From NCBI GenBank assembly GCA_049652745.1, contig JBASEY010000035.1:1-33543 (forward strand): 33,543 nt of DNA, in the 5' to 3' direction. Under the pieces are notes generated by a model. The model searched no databases and had not been told where the DNA came from. It saw only the letters and a program-made list of their open reading frames with translations. The translations under genes were made by a program, and so were the position numbers. The first letter of the stretch is position 1; each line of letters opens with the position of its first letter. This stretch comes from JBASEY01 sp049652745 (GTDB lineage: Bacteria; CSSED10-310). Shown here in pieces: positions 33,510-33,543 of this stretch.

Positions 33510-33543
33510 AGCTACCAAGTCGAGCAAAAAATAGGAAAACACA
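33507..33543 (+). CDS. Start of a gene cut by the right edge, possibly an IS1634/IS4-type transposase
   Basis: Only 12 residues are present: MSYQVEQKIGKH. The wording resembles the N-terminus of IS1634-family transposases ('...KVGKHTYIYE...'), a memory-based match on a very short string. The consensus promoter and palindromes just upstream show that a real, probably autoregulated gene starts here. A toxin-antitoxin or phage regulator is the alternative, because palindromic operators over the -10 are typical of those too. Confidence 0.4.
   Translation, partial: MSYQVEQKIGKH

Overview
The window looks like a chromosomal contig from a Gram-negative, probably environmental and uncultured bacterium. 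The signs are Sec signal peptides and lipoprotein signals, very large exported multidomain proteins with Pro/Thr linkers, a complete sulfate ABC importer, GT-B glycosyltransferases, and a UGA-decoded selenoprotein. I cannot assign the phylum from sequence alone. Coding density is high on both strands. Most genes lie on the minus strand, usually behind AGGAGG-like ribosome binding sites.

Layout: (1) 1-8.3 kb: exported proteins. There is the start of one gene running off the left edge, a 568-residue exported protein, and its 1885-residue paralogue. The large one is a mosaic of InlB-like, choice-of-anchor, carboxypeptidase-regulatory, kelch, ThuA-like and cohesin-like modules. The smaller is the same protein without two large internal blocks. 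(2) 8.6-15.2 kb: envelope polysaccharide genes: a membrane-anchored sulfatase/phosphotransferase-like enzyme, a Wzx-type flippase, and an operon of an exported DUF3108-like protein, a glycosyltransferase and a methyltransferase. (3) 15.4-17.1 kb: stress genes. One peroxiredoxin has an in-frame TGA exactly at the peroxidatic Cys position, followed by a bacterial-type SECIS hairpin. It is followed, convergently, by a tandem UspA protein. (4) 17.4-21.4 kb: a four-gene sulfate ABC transporter operon (binding lipoprotein, CysT, CysW, CysA) with a good sigma70-like promoter whose spacer carries a palindrome. (5) 21.5-23.3 kb: an Smr-domain gene, a truncated glycosyltransferase remnant and an intact glycosyltransferase. 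(6) 23.28-24.04 kb: a gene-free, repeat-rich stretch with several hairpins. (7) 24.0-28.6 kb: cinA behind an asparagine-synthase-like gene, then a lipoprotein alkaline phosphatase.

(8) From 28.8 kb the character changes. After tRNA-Thr(CGU) there is a more AT-rich segment that looks like a genomic island. It holds a 1104-residue RecD-like SF1 helicase with a C-terminal PD-(D/E)XK-type nuclease domain, a small excisionase-type HTH gene, 61-bp tandem repeats, a 16-bp-arm perfect hairpin, and at the right edge the start of a probable transposase under a consensus promoter. No integrase is seen; it may lie outside the window.

The two best leads are the selenocysteine peroxiredoxin (no resolving Cys, two alternative start sites) and the solitary helicase-nuclease on the tRNA-linked island, a candidate defence or mobile-element gene.
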